Positions 8,173 through 18,600 of a DNA stretch of 40,181 bases are shown in pieces. Location of the stretch: positions 1-40,181 of the forward strand of contig CAOKFI010000026.1 in the NCBI GenBank assembly GCA_948467675.1, written 5' to 3'. Within the stretch, counting starts at the first letter, position 1. The number at the start of each line of letters is the position of its first letter. Origin of the DNA: an uncultured Porphyromonadaceae bacterium (lineage in GTDB: Bacteria > Bacteroidota > Bacteroidia > Bacteroidales > Muribaculaceae). The translations under genes were made by a program, and so were the position numbers. The notes beneath the pieces are model-generated. The model was given only the letters and a program-made list of their open reading frames with translations, made no database searches and was not told where the DNA came from.

Positions 8173-8916
8173 ATGCGGCTCTCTATAGTCATACTGACAT
8201 GTAACCAACGGGACATTACATTCCGTTGTCTGAACGCTTTGCGCTATCAGTACAATAGGGGAGATGTCGAGATAATCGTGGTCGACAATGGTTCGGATGA
8301 TGGCACTGTCGAGGCTGTCGAGGCTGGATTCCCTGATGTAATGATGATAGCCAATCAAGAGAACCGTGGTGTATCATTCGGACGCAATCAGGGTCTGCGC
8401 ATGGCACAAGGTGACAAAATCCTGATCCTTGACAACGATACAGTGCCCGACGACGAGGCTATCGACACTATGTGCCGATGGTTGGACGACAATACGTCGA
8501 CTGGTATTGTAGCCTGTCGCCTTACGGATCCACAAGGCAATACTCAGGATAGCTTCAAGCCATATCCTGGACTCATTGTCAAGATCTCTAATCTGCTGCA
8601 TAGAGGGAAAAAACGCCATGTCGAATTGCCTTCGGAGCCAGTGTGTCCTGATTATGTGATAGGTGCCTGCCAGATGTTCCGGAGGTCATTGCTTTTTGAG
8701 ATCGGAATGCTCGACGAACATATATTTTACGGCCCGGAAGATGCCGATTTTTGTCTGCGAGCCCGCAGCGCAGGATATACCATAACATATCTTCCTCATA
8801 TTTCCATGGTTCACGATTGGCGCCGTGCCACAACGCGCCGTATCTTGTCACGGCTTGGTCGCCGCCATATTTCCGCTCTTTTTTATCTTTACCGTAAGCA
8901 TCGCCGCATCTTCTGA
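8173..8916 (+). CDS. Family 2 glycosyltransferase
   Basis: A 247-residue GT-A fold enzyme of the WbbL/rhamnosyltransferase-like GT2 group. The N-terminus is MRLSIVILTCNQRD, followed by the nucleotide-binding VVDNGSDDGT, the DXD-like ILDNDT near residue 93 and GPEDADFCLRARSAGY as the acceptor-side ED motif. No membrane segment is evident, so it probably works at the inner face of the cytoplasmic membrane. It follows the radical SAM gene by 4 bases and is the last gene before the thi promoter. The sugar and acceptor cannot be told from sequence; a surface glycan or lipid is likely. Confidence 0.87.
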   Translation: MRLSIVILTCNQRDITFRCLNALRYQYNRGDVEIIVVDNGSDDGTVEAVEAGFPDVMMIANQENRGVSFGRNQGLRMAQGDKILILDNDTVPDDEAIDTMCRWLDDNTSTGIVACRLTDPQGNTQDSFKPYPGLIVKISNLLHRGKKRHVELPSEPVCPDYVIGACQMFRRSLLFEIGMLDEHIFYGPEDADFCLRARSAGYTITYLPHISMVHDWRRATTRRILSRLGRRHISALFYLYRKHRRIF

Positions 8917-8967
8917 TATATGCCCAGACCGTTCTGTTTGAAGTTTAGGCTGGAAAATTTCGGATAA

Positions 8968-8988
8968 AAAGGTAATTTGATTACCTTT
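8968..8988. promoter_or_regulatory. Dyad overlapping the thi promoter
   Basis: A perfect 9-bp inverted repeat, AAAGGTAAT (8968-8976) and ATTACCTTT (8980-8988), is separated by TTG. The right arm contains most of the TACCTTTG -7 box. It could be an operator or the terminator hairpin of the upstream glycosyltransferase unit, which has no other terminator. Confidence 0.5.
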
Positions 8989-8989
8989 G
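8982..8989 (+). promoter_or_regulatory. thi operon promoter -7 box TACCTTTG
   Basis: An exact TAnnTTTG match. A start site 6-8 bases downstream (about 8996) would put the first transcribed bases exactly at the 5' side of the TPP aptamer, which strongly supports its use. Confidence 0.8.
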
Positions 8990-8997
8990 CACTCGAC

Positions 8998-9076
8998 GAC
9001 AAAGGGGTGCTGCCTTGCGGTGGCTGAGATTATACCCTTAGAACCTGATACGGTCAGCACCGGCGCAGGGATTGTT
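8998..9076 (+). ncRNA. TPP riboswitch (THI element)
   Basis: The aptamer carries the conserved THI-box blocks in order: GGGGTGC (9004-9010), GGCTGAGA (9022-9029), TACCC (9033-9037), GAACCTGAT (9041-9049), CAGCAC (9055-9060) and GCAGGGA (9065-9071). The ends can pair weakly as P1. It lies directly after the TACCTTTG promoter and 75 bases before thiD, so thiamin pyrophosphate should repress the operon. Downstream, AACGCA/TGCGTT (9099-9104 with 9108-9113) inside ACCGA/TCGGT (9084-9088 with 9127-9131), followed by TTTT, could form a terminator-like expression platform. Confidence 0.95.
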
Positions 9077-9083
9077 TCCTTCC

Positions 9084-9134
9084 ACCGATATTGATATAAA
9101 CGCATTATGCGTTCGCTCCGTTGCCGTCGGTTTT
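9084..9134 (+). promoter_or_regulatory. Possible riboswitch expression platform
   Basis: A nested stem, ACCGA/TCGGT outside and AACGCA/TGCGTT inside, is followed by TTTTAACC. The outer stem is only 5 bp, so termination would be weak; sequestration of the thiD translation start is the other option. This is inferred from base-pairing seen by eye. Confidence 0.35.
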
Positions 9135-9151
9135 AACCAATTTGTACGACG

Positions 9152-9961
9152 ATGAAGCGATACGTTCCTGTCCTTACCATTGCCGGTTCCGACTGTTCCG
9201 GCGGAGCTGGAATCCAGGCCGATATTAAAACAATGTCGGCACTCGGGTGTTATGCAATGAGCGTGATTACGGCTCTGACGGCTCAGAACACAACCGGAGT
9301 CACTGCTATAGAAGGCGTCTCACCATATATGGTCGGAACTCAGATCGATGCTGTTTTTGCCGATATACTGCCATTTGCCGTCAAGACCGGAATGTTGTAT
9401 GACTGTGATACCGTTGTGACAGTGAGTGATAAGATGCGTCAGTATGGCGTCAAAGAATTGATTGTAGATCCGGTCATGATGTCTACTTCCGGCTCGAAAC
9501 TGATCGCAGACAAAGCAATTGAAGCAATGCGAGAACTTCTGTTTCCGCAGGCATTGATGATTACGCCTAACAAAGAGGAAGCGAAGTTCCTTAGCGGTTC
9601 TGATGATGTGAATTGTCAGATCGACAGACTTTCGTCTATCGGAGTCCGATATCTTTTGCTCAAAGGTGGAGATGACAACCGTACTGATAAAAAAGTAGAC
9701 TGTCTTGTGGATTATACGTCCGGTTCTGTTATGCCGATAGAAGGAGAGGCGATAGCTACGCGAAATACTCATGGCACAGGCTGTACGCTGTCAAGTGCCA
9801 TAGCCTCGTTTATCGCTATGGGTGTCGGTGTTGTACAAGCCGTGTATGAAGCCAAAAGTTACATCATTCAGGCGCTGAAAGCTGGAGCCGTAGTAGAAGT
9901 CGGCGCCGGACATGGCCCGGTAAATCATTTTTTTGATCCTAAGTCATTAATAGTAAAATAA
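9152..9961 (+). CDS. thiD: Hydroxymethylpyrimidine/phosphomethylpyrimidine kinase
   Basis: ThiD phosphorylates HMP and then HMP-P to HMP-PP, the pyrimidine half of thiamin. The 269-residue ribokinase-fold protein starts with the family signature VLTIAGSDCSGGAGIQADIKTMSALG (about residues 7-32) and has the anion-hole motif NTHGTGCTLSSAIASF near residue 210, whose Asp-type catalytic position reads as the GTGC loop. It is the first gene of the riboswitch operon, and thiS starts one base after its stop. Length and motifs are normal for a single-domain ThiD, with no fused ThiE. Confidence 0.96.
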   Translation: MKRYVPVLTIAGSDCSGGAGIQADIKTMSALGCYAMSVITALTAQNTTGVTAIEGVSPYMVGTQIDAVFADILPFAVKTGMLYDCDTVVTVSDKMRQYGVKELIVDPVMMSTSGSKLIADKAIEAMRELLFPQALMITPNKEEAKFLSGSDDVNCQIDRLSSIGVRYLLLKGGDDNRTDKKVDCLVDYTSGSVMPIEGEAIATRNTHGTGCTLSSAIASFIAMGVGVVQAVYEAKSYIIQALKAGAVVEVGAGHGPVNHFFDPKSLIVK

Positions 9962-9962
9962 T

Positions 9963-10163
9963 ATGGATATCAAGATAAACGACAAATCGTATACGGTCGA
10001 AGAGGGGCTGACTCTTGAGGCGTTGCTTCCTATAATAGGGATTGCGCCGACAGGTATCGCTATAGCTGTTGACGGCGCTGTGGTTCCACGGGCAGAGTGG
10101 AATGTAAGGATATTGTCCGACGGAGCGTCGGTAGTCATAATAAAGGCTTTTTATGGAGGCTGA
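9963..10163 (+). CDS. thiS: Sulfur carrier protein ThiS
   Basis: A 66-residue ubiquitin-fold protein that carries the thiazole sulfur as a C-terminal thiocarboxylate. It begins MDIKINDKSYTVEEGLTL and ends in the obligatory Gly-Gly (KAFYGG), where the sulfur is loaded after adenylation. It starts one base after thiD. The usual adenylating partner ThiF is not in this operon, so ThiS must be activated by an enzyme encoded elsewhere. Confidence 0.95.
   Translation: MDIKINDKSYTVEEGLTLEALLPIIGIAPTGIAIAVDGAVVPRAEWNVRILSDGASVVIIKAFYGG
10155..10159 (+). promoter_or_regulatory. GGAGG ribosome-binding site deciding the tenI-like start
   Basis: GGAGG lies 11 bases upstream of the ATG at 10171, within the last codons of thiS. 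It favours 10171 over the in-frame ATG at 10153. Confidence 0.5.
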
Positions 10164-10170
10164 TTCTCTG

Positions 10171-10737
10171 ATGAGAATTGCGATTACGCCGCCTGATATA
10201 CGTATCGGAGAGGCCGCGATGATAACGGCCGTATTTGATGCCGGATGGGACTATGTGCATCTGCGTCATCCTCAGGCATCGGCTCGCGATATAAAGCGTA
10301 TAATCGAAGATATTCCTCAGAAATATCATTCGCGTCTGCGGTTGCACGGCCATTTCGGACTCGTGTATGAATTCAATCTCGGAGGACTGCATCTTAACAG
10401 CCGATGTCCTGAGCCTCCCGCGGGATATAACGGGCCATGTAGCAGATCCTGTCATAAGGTATCAGAACTCACTCAATATCCGCAGTGCGATTATCTTACC
10501 CTGAGCCCCGTATTCGACAGTGTGTCCAAGCCAGGATATCAGGCTGCGTTTACAGCATCCCAATTGCATGATCTGCCGGCTGAAATACGTGTCGTGGCTC
10601 TTGGAGGAGTAACGCCGGAACATATACACTGGATATCCATGCAGCCGTTTGCCGGATATGCAGTGCTCGGCTATCTTTGGAATGCGGTCGGTATGACGGA
10701 TTTCAAGCGGCGATTGAACGAATTTAATCAGATATAA
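10171..10737 (+). CDS. tenI: ThiE/TenI-like protein (probable thiazole tautomerase)
   Basis: A 188-residue TIM-barrel protein related to thiamin phosphate synthase. It keeps the fold (MRIAITPP, YVHLRHP, LRLHGHFGLVYE, GLHLNSR, DYLTLSPVFDSVSKPGY, VVALGGVTPEHI). The ThiE loop QxRxK reads HLRHP, so the catalytic-site Lys is gone, and the TxTK pyrophosphate loop is replaced by DSVSK. These changes fit TenI, which isomerises the thiazole product of ThiG, better than ThiE, and a second intact thiE follows 3 bases later. The start at 10171 is supported by an upstream GGAGG and by the family N-terminus; 10153 would add six residues and overlap thiS. The assignment to TenI rather than an inactive ThiE is inference. 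Confidence 0.78.
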   Translation: MRIAITPPDIRIGEAAMITAVFDAGWDYVHLRHPQASARDIKRIIEDIPQKYHSRLRLHGHFGLVYEFNLGGLHLNSRCPEPPAGYNGPCSRSCHKVSELTQYPQCDYLTLSPVFDSVSKPGYQAAFTASQLHDLPAEIRVVALGGVTPEHIHWISMQPFAGYAVLGYLWNAVGMTDFKRRLNEFNQI

Positions 10738-10740
10738 GAT

Positions 10741-11367
10741 ATGTTACAGTTTATAACGCATCCTTGTTCCCGGTATTCAGTAGCCGAAGAAATACGTATG
10801 GTCATAGACGGCGGTTGCCGTTGGGTGCAGATACGAATGAAAGAAGCATCGGACAATGAAGTCCGACGTGTAGCTGAGGAGGTGATACCTTTGTGTCAGG
10901 AGACTGGTACAATACTTGTGCTCGATGACCGGGTGGAACTGACAATGGAACTTCGTGTGCATGGCGTGCACCTCGGCAAAGGTGACATGCCTGTGGCTGA
11001 GGCACGCGAATATCTCGGCCCCCATGCTATAATAGGGGCTACAGCCAACACTGCTGCGGATATATTGGCCCTGAAAGGGCTCGACGTGGACTATGTGGGG
11101 TTGGGCCCTTTCCGGTTCACCAATACTAAAAAGAATCTTTCGCCAGTGATCGGGCTTGATGGTTACCGCTCTATAATGGACAGGATCCGTGATGAAGGTT
11201 GTGAACTGCCGGTAGTCGCTATAGGTGGTATATGTCTCGATGATGTGGATCCGCTTATATCGACTGGCATCAATGGCATCGCAGTGTCCGGTTCGATTAT
11301 AAATGCCGATGACCCGGTGGCATATACCGCCGAAATTATCGAACGTCTTAATAAATATGCACAATAA
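10741..11367 (+). CDS. thiE: Thiamin phosphate synthase
   Basis: ThiE joins HMP-PP and thiazole phosphate to give thiamin phosphate. The 208-residue TIM barrel keeps the functional loops missing from its upstream paralogue: VQIRMKEAS (the QxRxK site), LDDRVELTMELRVHGVHLGKGDMP with the Mg-binding Asp residues, IIGATANT, VGLGPFRFTNTKK (the TxTK pyrophosphate loop) and VVAIGGI near the C-terminus. It starts 3 bases after the tenI-like stop and 18 bases before thiG, so it belongs to the same transcript. Its product is phosphorylated by ThiL, encoded at 28438-29475. Confidence 0.94.
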   Translation: MLQFITHPCSRYSVAEEIRMVIDGGCRWVQIRMKEASDNEVRRVAEEVIPLCQETGTILVLDDRVELTMELRVHGVHLGKGDMPVAEAREYLGPHAIIGATANTAADILALKGLDVDYVGLGPFRFTNTKKNLSPVIGLDGYRSIMDRIRDEGCELPVVAIGGICLDDVDPLISTGINGIAVSGSIINADDPVAYTAEIIERLNKYAQ

Positions 11368-11385
11368 AAACATCAAAACAGATAT

Positions 11386-13882
<2,497 letters not shown>

Positions 13883-13894
13883 GCATAACTGAAT

Positions 13895-15004
13895 ATGTTT
13901 TACGACGAACTGAAAAAATACGATTGGGACGATACGACTGCAGCTATCGCCGCAAAGACATCGGCCGATGTAGAGGCTGCTTTGCGGCGTGAGCGTCTGA
14001 CCGTAGATGATTTCATGGCTCTTATATCGCCGGCTGCTGTACCGTATATTGAGCGGATGGCGCAGTTGAGCCGTAAATACACACTTGAGCGTTTCGGTAA
14101 GACTATATCCATGTATATACCCATGTATGTGTCCAATGCCTGTTCAAATGCATGCGTGTATTGCGGTTTCAACCATGCCAATCCGTTGACACGTATTACT
14201 CTCTCGATGGATCAGGTACGTGCCGAGTGTGAAGCCATACGGCGTCTGGGACCATTTGAGAATCTGCTTATCGTCTCAGGTGAGTTTCCGGCGCTTAACG
14301 GAGTGGATTATCTCGAACAGGTGTTGCATGTGGCTCGACCGTATTTTCACAATATGACCATAGAGGTGATGCCGCTTAAAGAGAAAGACTATTATCGTCT
14401 GACCAAAAGCGGACTTAATGGGGTAGTATGCTTCCAGGAAACATATCATGAAGCAAATTACAAAAACTACCATCCGCGTGGCATGAAGTCTATATTCGAA
14501 TGGCGTGTCAACGGATTCGACCGAATGGGAGCTGCCGGAGTGCACAAGATCGGCATGGGTGTGCTGATAGGACTTGAGGACTGGCGTACGGATGTGACGA
14601 TGATGGCTCGTCATCTGCAGTATCTGCGCCGCAATTACTGGCGTACACGATATTCGGTCAACTTTCCGCGCATGTGTCCTGCGGAGGGTGGTTATCAGCC
14701 TAAAGTCGTTATGACCGATAAGGAATTGGCCCAGCTCACTTTTGCATTCCGTCTGTTCGATCACGATGTCGATATATCTTACTCAACACGTGAGAGCCCA
14801 TCGTTCAGAGCCAATATGATGCGTCTCGGTGTCACATCAATGAGTGCCGGAAGTAAAACAGAACCGGGAGGATATGTGTCGACACCCGACGCGCTGGAGC
14901 AATTTGAGGTTACGGATGACCGTACGCCAGCTGAAGTGGCAGCCGAGATACGTTCGCTCGGATATGAGCCGGTCTGGAAGGACTGGGATAAATTGTATGA
15001 CTAA
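13895..15004 (+). CDS. thiH: 2-iminoacetate (dehydroglycine) synthase ThiH
   Basis: ThiH is a radical SAM tyrosine lyase that makes dehydroglycine for ThiG, releasing p-cresol. The 369-residue protein has the radical SAM cysteines C83, C87 and C90 in CSNACVYCGF, with the VSGEFPAL strand and the GVLIGLEDWRTD and CPAEGGYQP stretches typical of ThiH. It is the last thiamin gene here. In better-known Bacteroides operons thiH is followed by thiF; here ruvA starts 15 bases downstream instead, and no terminator is visible in the gap. Confidence 0.95.
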   Translation: MFYDELKKYDWDDTTAAIAAKTSADVEAALRRERLTVDDFMALISPAAVPYIERMAQLSRKYTLERFGKTISMYIPMYVSNACSNACVYCGFNHANPLTRITLSMDQVRAECEAIRRLGPFENLLIVSGEFPALNGVDYLEQVLHVARPYFHNMTIEVMPLKEKDYYRLTKSGLNGVVCFQETYHEANYKNYHPRGMKSIFEWRVNGFDRMGAAGVHKIGMGVLIGLEDWRTDVTMMARHLQYLRRNYWRTRYSVNFPRMCPAEGGYQPKVVMTDKELAQLTFAFRLFDHDVDISYSTRESPSFRANMMRLGVTSMSAGSKTEPGGYVSTPDALEQFEVTDDRTPAEVAAEIRSLGYEPVWKDWDKLYD

Positions 15005-15019
15005 CAACTGCCAAAATAT

Positions 15020-15601
15020 ATGATCGAATATATAACAGGACAGGTCGGCCAGCTTACACCTGTCGACGTAGTGATTGAAACTGGTGGAGTGGGGTATCTG
15101 CTCTGTATTTCGTTGGCTACGTTTTCCAGACTTGAAGGAGCCGCTACCGTAAAACTGCTCGTACACGAAGTGATACGTGAGGATGCCCATACCCTTTACG
15201 GGTTTGCCGACGAGCAGGAACGTGTGCTTTTCCGTGCGCTTATCGGAGTGTCTGGTGTTGGTCCGGGAACAGCACGGATGATCCTTTCCTCGTTTTCGGT
15301 GCCTGAATTGGAACAGATTATCATATCGGGTGATCACAAACGGCTTAATGGAGTTAAAGGGATCGGCGCAAAGACCTCGCAGCGCATTATTGTAGATCTC
15401 AAAGATAAAATAAAACCTATGGGCGATCCGTTAATTATGCAGCCGAACGTTACTTCCGATGTGTACGAAGAAGCGTTGGCCGCTCTGCTCATGCTCGGAT
15501 TCACCCGCCAGCAGTCGCAAAAAGCATTGAAAAAGCTATTCGACGCGGATCCGGCTGTCAAAGTGGAGACGGCCATCAAAAAGGCTCTTGCCATGATGTA
15601 A
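15020..15601 (+). CDS. ruvA: Holliday junction helicase subunit RuvA
   Basis: RuvA binds Holliday junctions and loads the RuvB motor for branch migration. The 193-residue protein has the three usual parts: an N-terminal OB fold (MIEYITGQVGQLTPVDVVIETGGVGYLL), tandem helix-hairpin-helix motifs in the middle (GVSGVGPGTARMIL and GVKGIGAKTSQRII, about residues 75-125) and a C-terminal RuvB-contacting domain (YEEALAALLMLGFTRQQSQKAL). It lies 15 bases after thiH and 45 before sprA, with no evident terminator on either side, so it may be co-transcribed with both. Confidence 0.96.
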   Translation: MIEYITGQVGQLTPVDVVIETGGVGYLLCISLATFSRLEGAATVKLLVHEVIREDAHTLYGFADEQERVLFRALIGVSGVGPGTARMILSSFSVPELEQIIISGDHKRLNGVKGIGAKTSQRIIVDLKDKIKPMGDPLIMQPNVTSDVYEEALAALLMLGFTRQQSQKALKKLFDADPAVKVETAIKKALAMM

Positions 15602-15646
15602 GGAGCGCTTTTGCGGAACATGTCCGGACTGTCGGCCTGATATTTA

Positions 15647-18600
15647 ATGAGAACAGTTTCCGGTTTGCGCCGAAATATAGCCATTGTCGTAGCCATGAGC
15701 ACTATTATAGTGCTCATGTGTTATGGCATGTTGGCATACGGACAGTATTACAATCCACAGATCCCCCCGCCGGCACCTGTAATGCCTCCGTCGCCTGTCG
15801 ATGCGGCTGATTCCATTATGATGCCGTTTGGCGTGCAGCAGACAGTTCCGCAGTCATACGGAGATCTGATGGAAAGTGAGTTTGCTGCGGATCTCGCTAC
15901 CCCGTCCAATATTACCACACAGGCTGAATTCGATCCGGAAACCGGGTTCTATGTAATCCGTACCAAGATGGGCGATTTCGACATTGCCACTCCATTTATG
16001 TTATCGGCCAGCGAATACAACAACTGGCAACTGAAAAAATCCATGCAGGAGTATTACCGGCAACGCAATGCCGAGTTGTATGAGAATAAGTCGAAAGAGC
16101 CGTTTAACATATTTGACATGAACTTCGCACTTGGGCCATTGGAAAAAATCTTTGGTCCAGGCGGTGTACAGCTTAAAACCCAGGGTTCGGTACAGATCTC
16201 CATGGGCATAAAAAGTAATAAGACCGATAATCCTGCGCTGTCAGTTACATCGCGGCGCAAGACATATTTCGATTTCGATCAGAAAATACAGGCCACCGTC
16301 AATGCTTCGGTCGGAAACCGGTTGAAGTTCAACATGACATACAATACCGATGCCACCTTCGATTTCGATTCAAAAAATCTGAAACTCGGATACGAAGGCG
16401 AGGAAGATGATATTGTGAAAAGCATAGAAGCCGGCAATGTGAGCATGACTACCGGCTCGTCTCTTATACGAGGATCGACAGCCTTGTTCGGCCTTAAAAC
16501 ACAGTTGCAGTTCGGCAAACTTACCGCCACCGCTCTTGTATCGCAGCAGAATTCCGAATCCAAGACCGTCAGTACGAAAGGTGGTGCGCAGACAACGGAA
16601 TTTTCGATCAATTGCGATAATTACGATCAGAACCGTCATTTCTTCTTATCGCATTTCTTTCGCGACAATTACGACCAGTTTGCCTCGAAGTTGCCGTATA
16701 TAAACTCAGGTATAAATATCACACGTATAGAAGTATGGGTCACCAATAAAAGCAACAACTACAATGAATCGCGCAATATGGTGGCCTTTATGGATTTGGG
16801 AGAGAACAAAGCCCTTGCATCCGATTACTGGACACCTGATCCTGCCATGGACAATCCATCGAACAGTTCCAATAATCTGTTGTCTGTCATAAAGGATCAA
16901 TATCCCGGAGCTCGCAATATCAGCACTGTGACACAGGCACTCGAACCGCTTGGCGCGTTCGGTATAGAAGGCGGCCGTGACTATGAGAAGGTGGAAAGTG
17001 CCAGGTTGCTTTCGTCTTCGGAATATACATTGAACTCTGCGTTAGGTTACATCTCTGTCAAAAGTGCGCTGAACGCCGACGAGGTGCTTGGGGTGGCTTT
17101 TGAATATACATATCGCGGACAAGTGTATCAGGTGGGTGAATTTTCCGGAGATATCACATCGACCGACCAGTCTCTATATGTGAAGATGCTTAAAAGCACG
17201 ACTGTAGCGCCTAAACTTCCCATGTGGGATCTTATGATGAAGAATGTGTATTCGCTGGGAGCTTATCAGGTTCAAAAGACCAATTTCCGTCTCCAGATAA
17301 AATATCTGAGCGATACCACCGGTATTCAGATAAATTATCTCCCTGTAGGCAATATAAGCGACAAGACACTTCTTCAGGTCATGAATCTTGACCGGCTGAA
17401 CTCCAATCAGGAGAGCAGTCCTGACGGATTCTTCGATTTTATCGACGGCTATACGATAATACCCTCTACAGGCAAAATCATATTCCCTGTGGTGGAACCA
17501 TTTGGTCAACATCTTGCAGCGCAGATCGGAAACGCATCAATCGCATCTCAGTATGTCTATCAGGAACTTTATGATTCGACCCTGATTGTAGCACGTCAGT
17601 TTGCCGACAAAAACAAGTTCGTACTTACCGGCGAATACCAGGCCTCTGCCGGATCCCAGATAAGACTGAATGCAATGAATGTTCCTCGCGGATCGGTCGT
17701 TGTCACTGCCGGAGGTGTACGACTGACCGAAAACAGTGATTATACCGTAGACTATTCTATGGGTATAGTGACTATAACCAATCAGAGCATTATCGATTCC
17801 GGCCAGAGTATAAGTGTCACCCTCGAGAACCAGTCATTGTACAGCACCCAGCGGAAAACATTGTTGGGATTGGATCTCAATTACCGTTTTTCGAAGGATT
17901 TTAATGTCGGTGCCACCATCCTGCATTTTTCAGAGAAAGCCCTTACGGAAAAAGTGAATATCGGCGATGAGGTGATTAATAATACAATGTGGGGATTGAA
18001 TATGAGCTACAATACGGAATTTATGTGGCTTACAAATCTGATCAATAAAATACCCACAGTCAATGCCGTACAGCCATCCAAGTTGAGCCTGACAGCCGAA
18101 TTTGCCCAACTGGTACCGCACAAACAGCAGTCAGGGTCGAACCGTGGCAGTTCTTATGTCGATGATTTCGAGGCTACGCAGACAGGTATCGATCTCAGAT
18201 CGCCGTATTCGTGGTTTCTCGCATCGACGCCATACGATAACAGTCCGAATGCCATGTTCCCTGAAGCGGCGTTGAGCAATAATGTCGACTATGGAAAGAA
18301 CAGGGCTCTACTGGCCTGGTATTATATAGACCGGATGTTCACACAACGAAACTCCTCGATGTGTCCGGGCTATATTGCAGCTGATCTCAAACAGCTCAGC
18401 AATCCGTATGTGCGTGAAGTGACATCACACGAGATATTTCCAGGACGAGAATTAAGCTATGGGGAATCGTCGACCATACAGACCCTTAACCTGTCGTATT
18501 ATCCTGAAGAACGAGGCCCGTACAATCTTGATGCAACAAATATAGATGATGAAGGACGTCTGCTGAATCCGGAAAAACGCTGGGGCGGAATCATGCGCAA

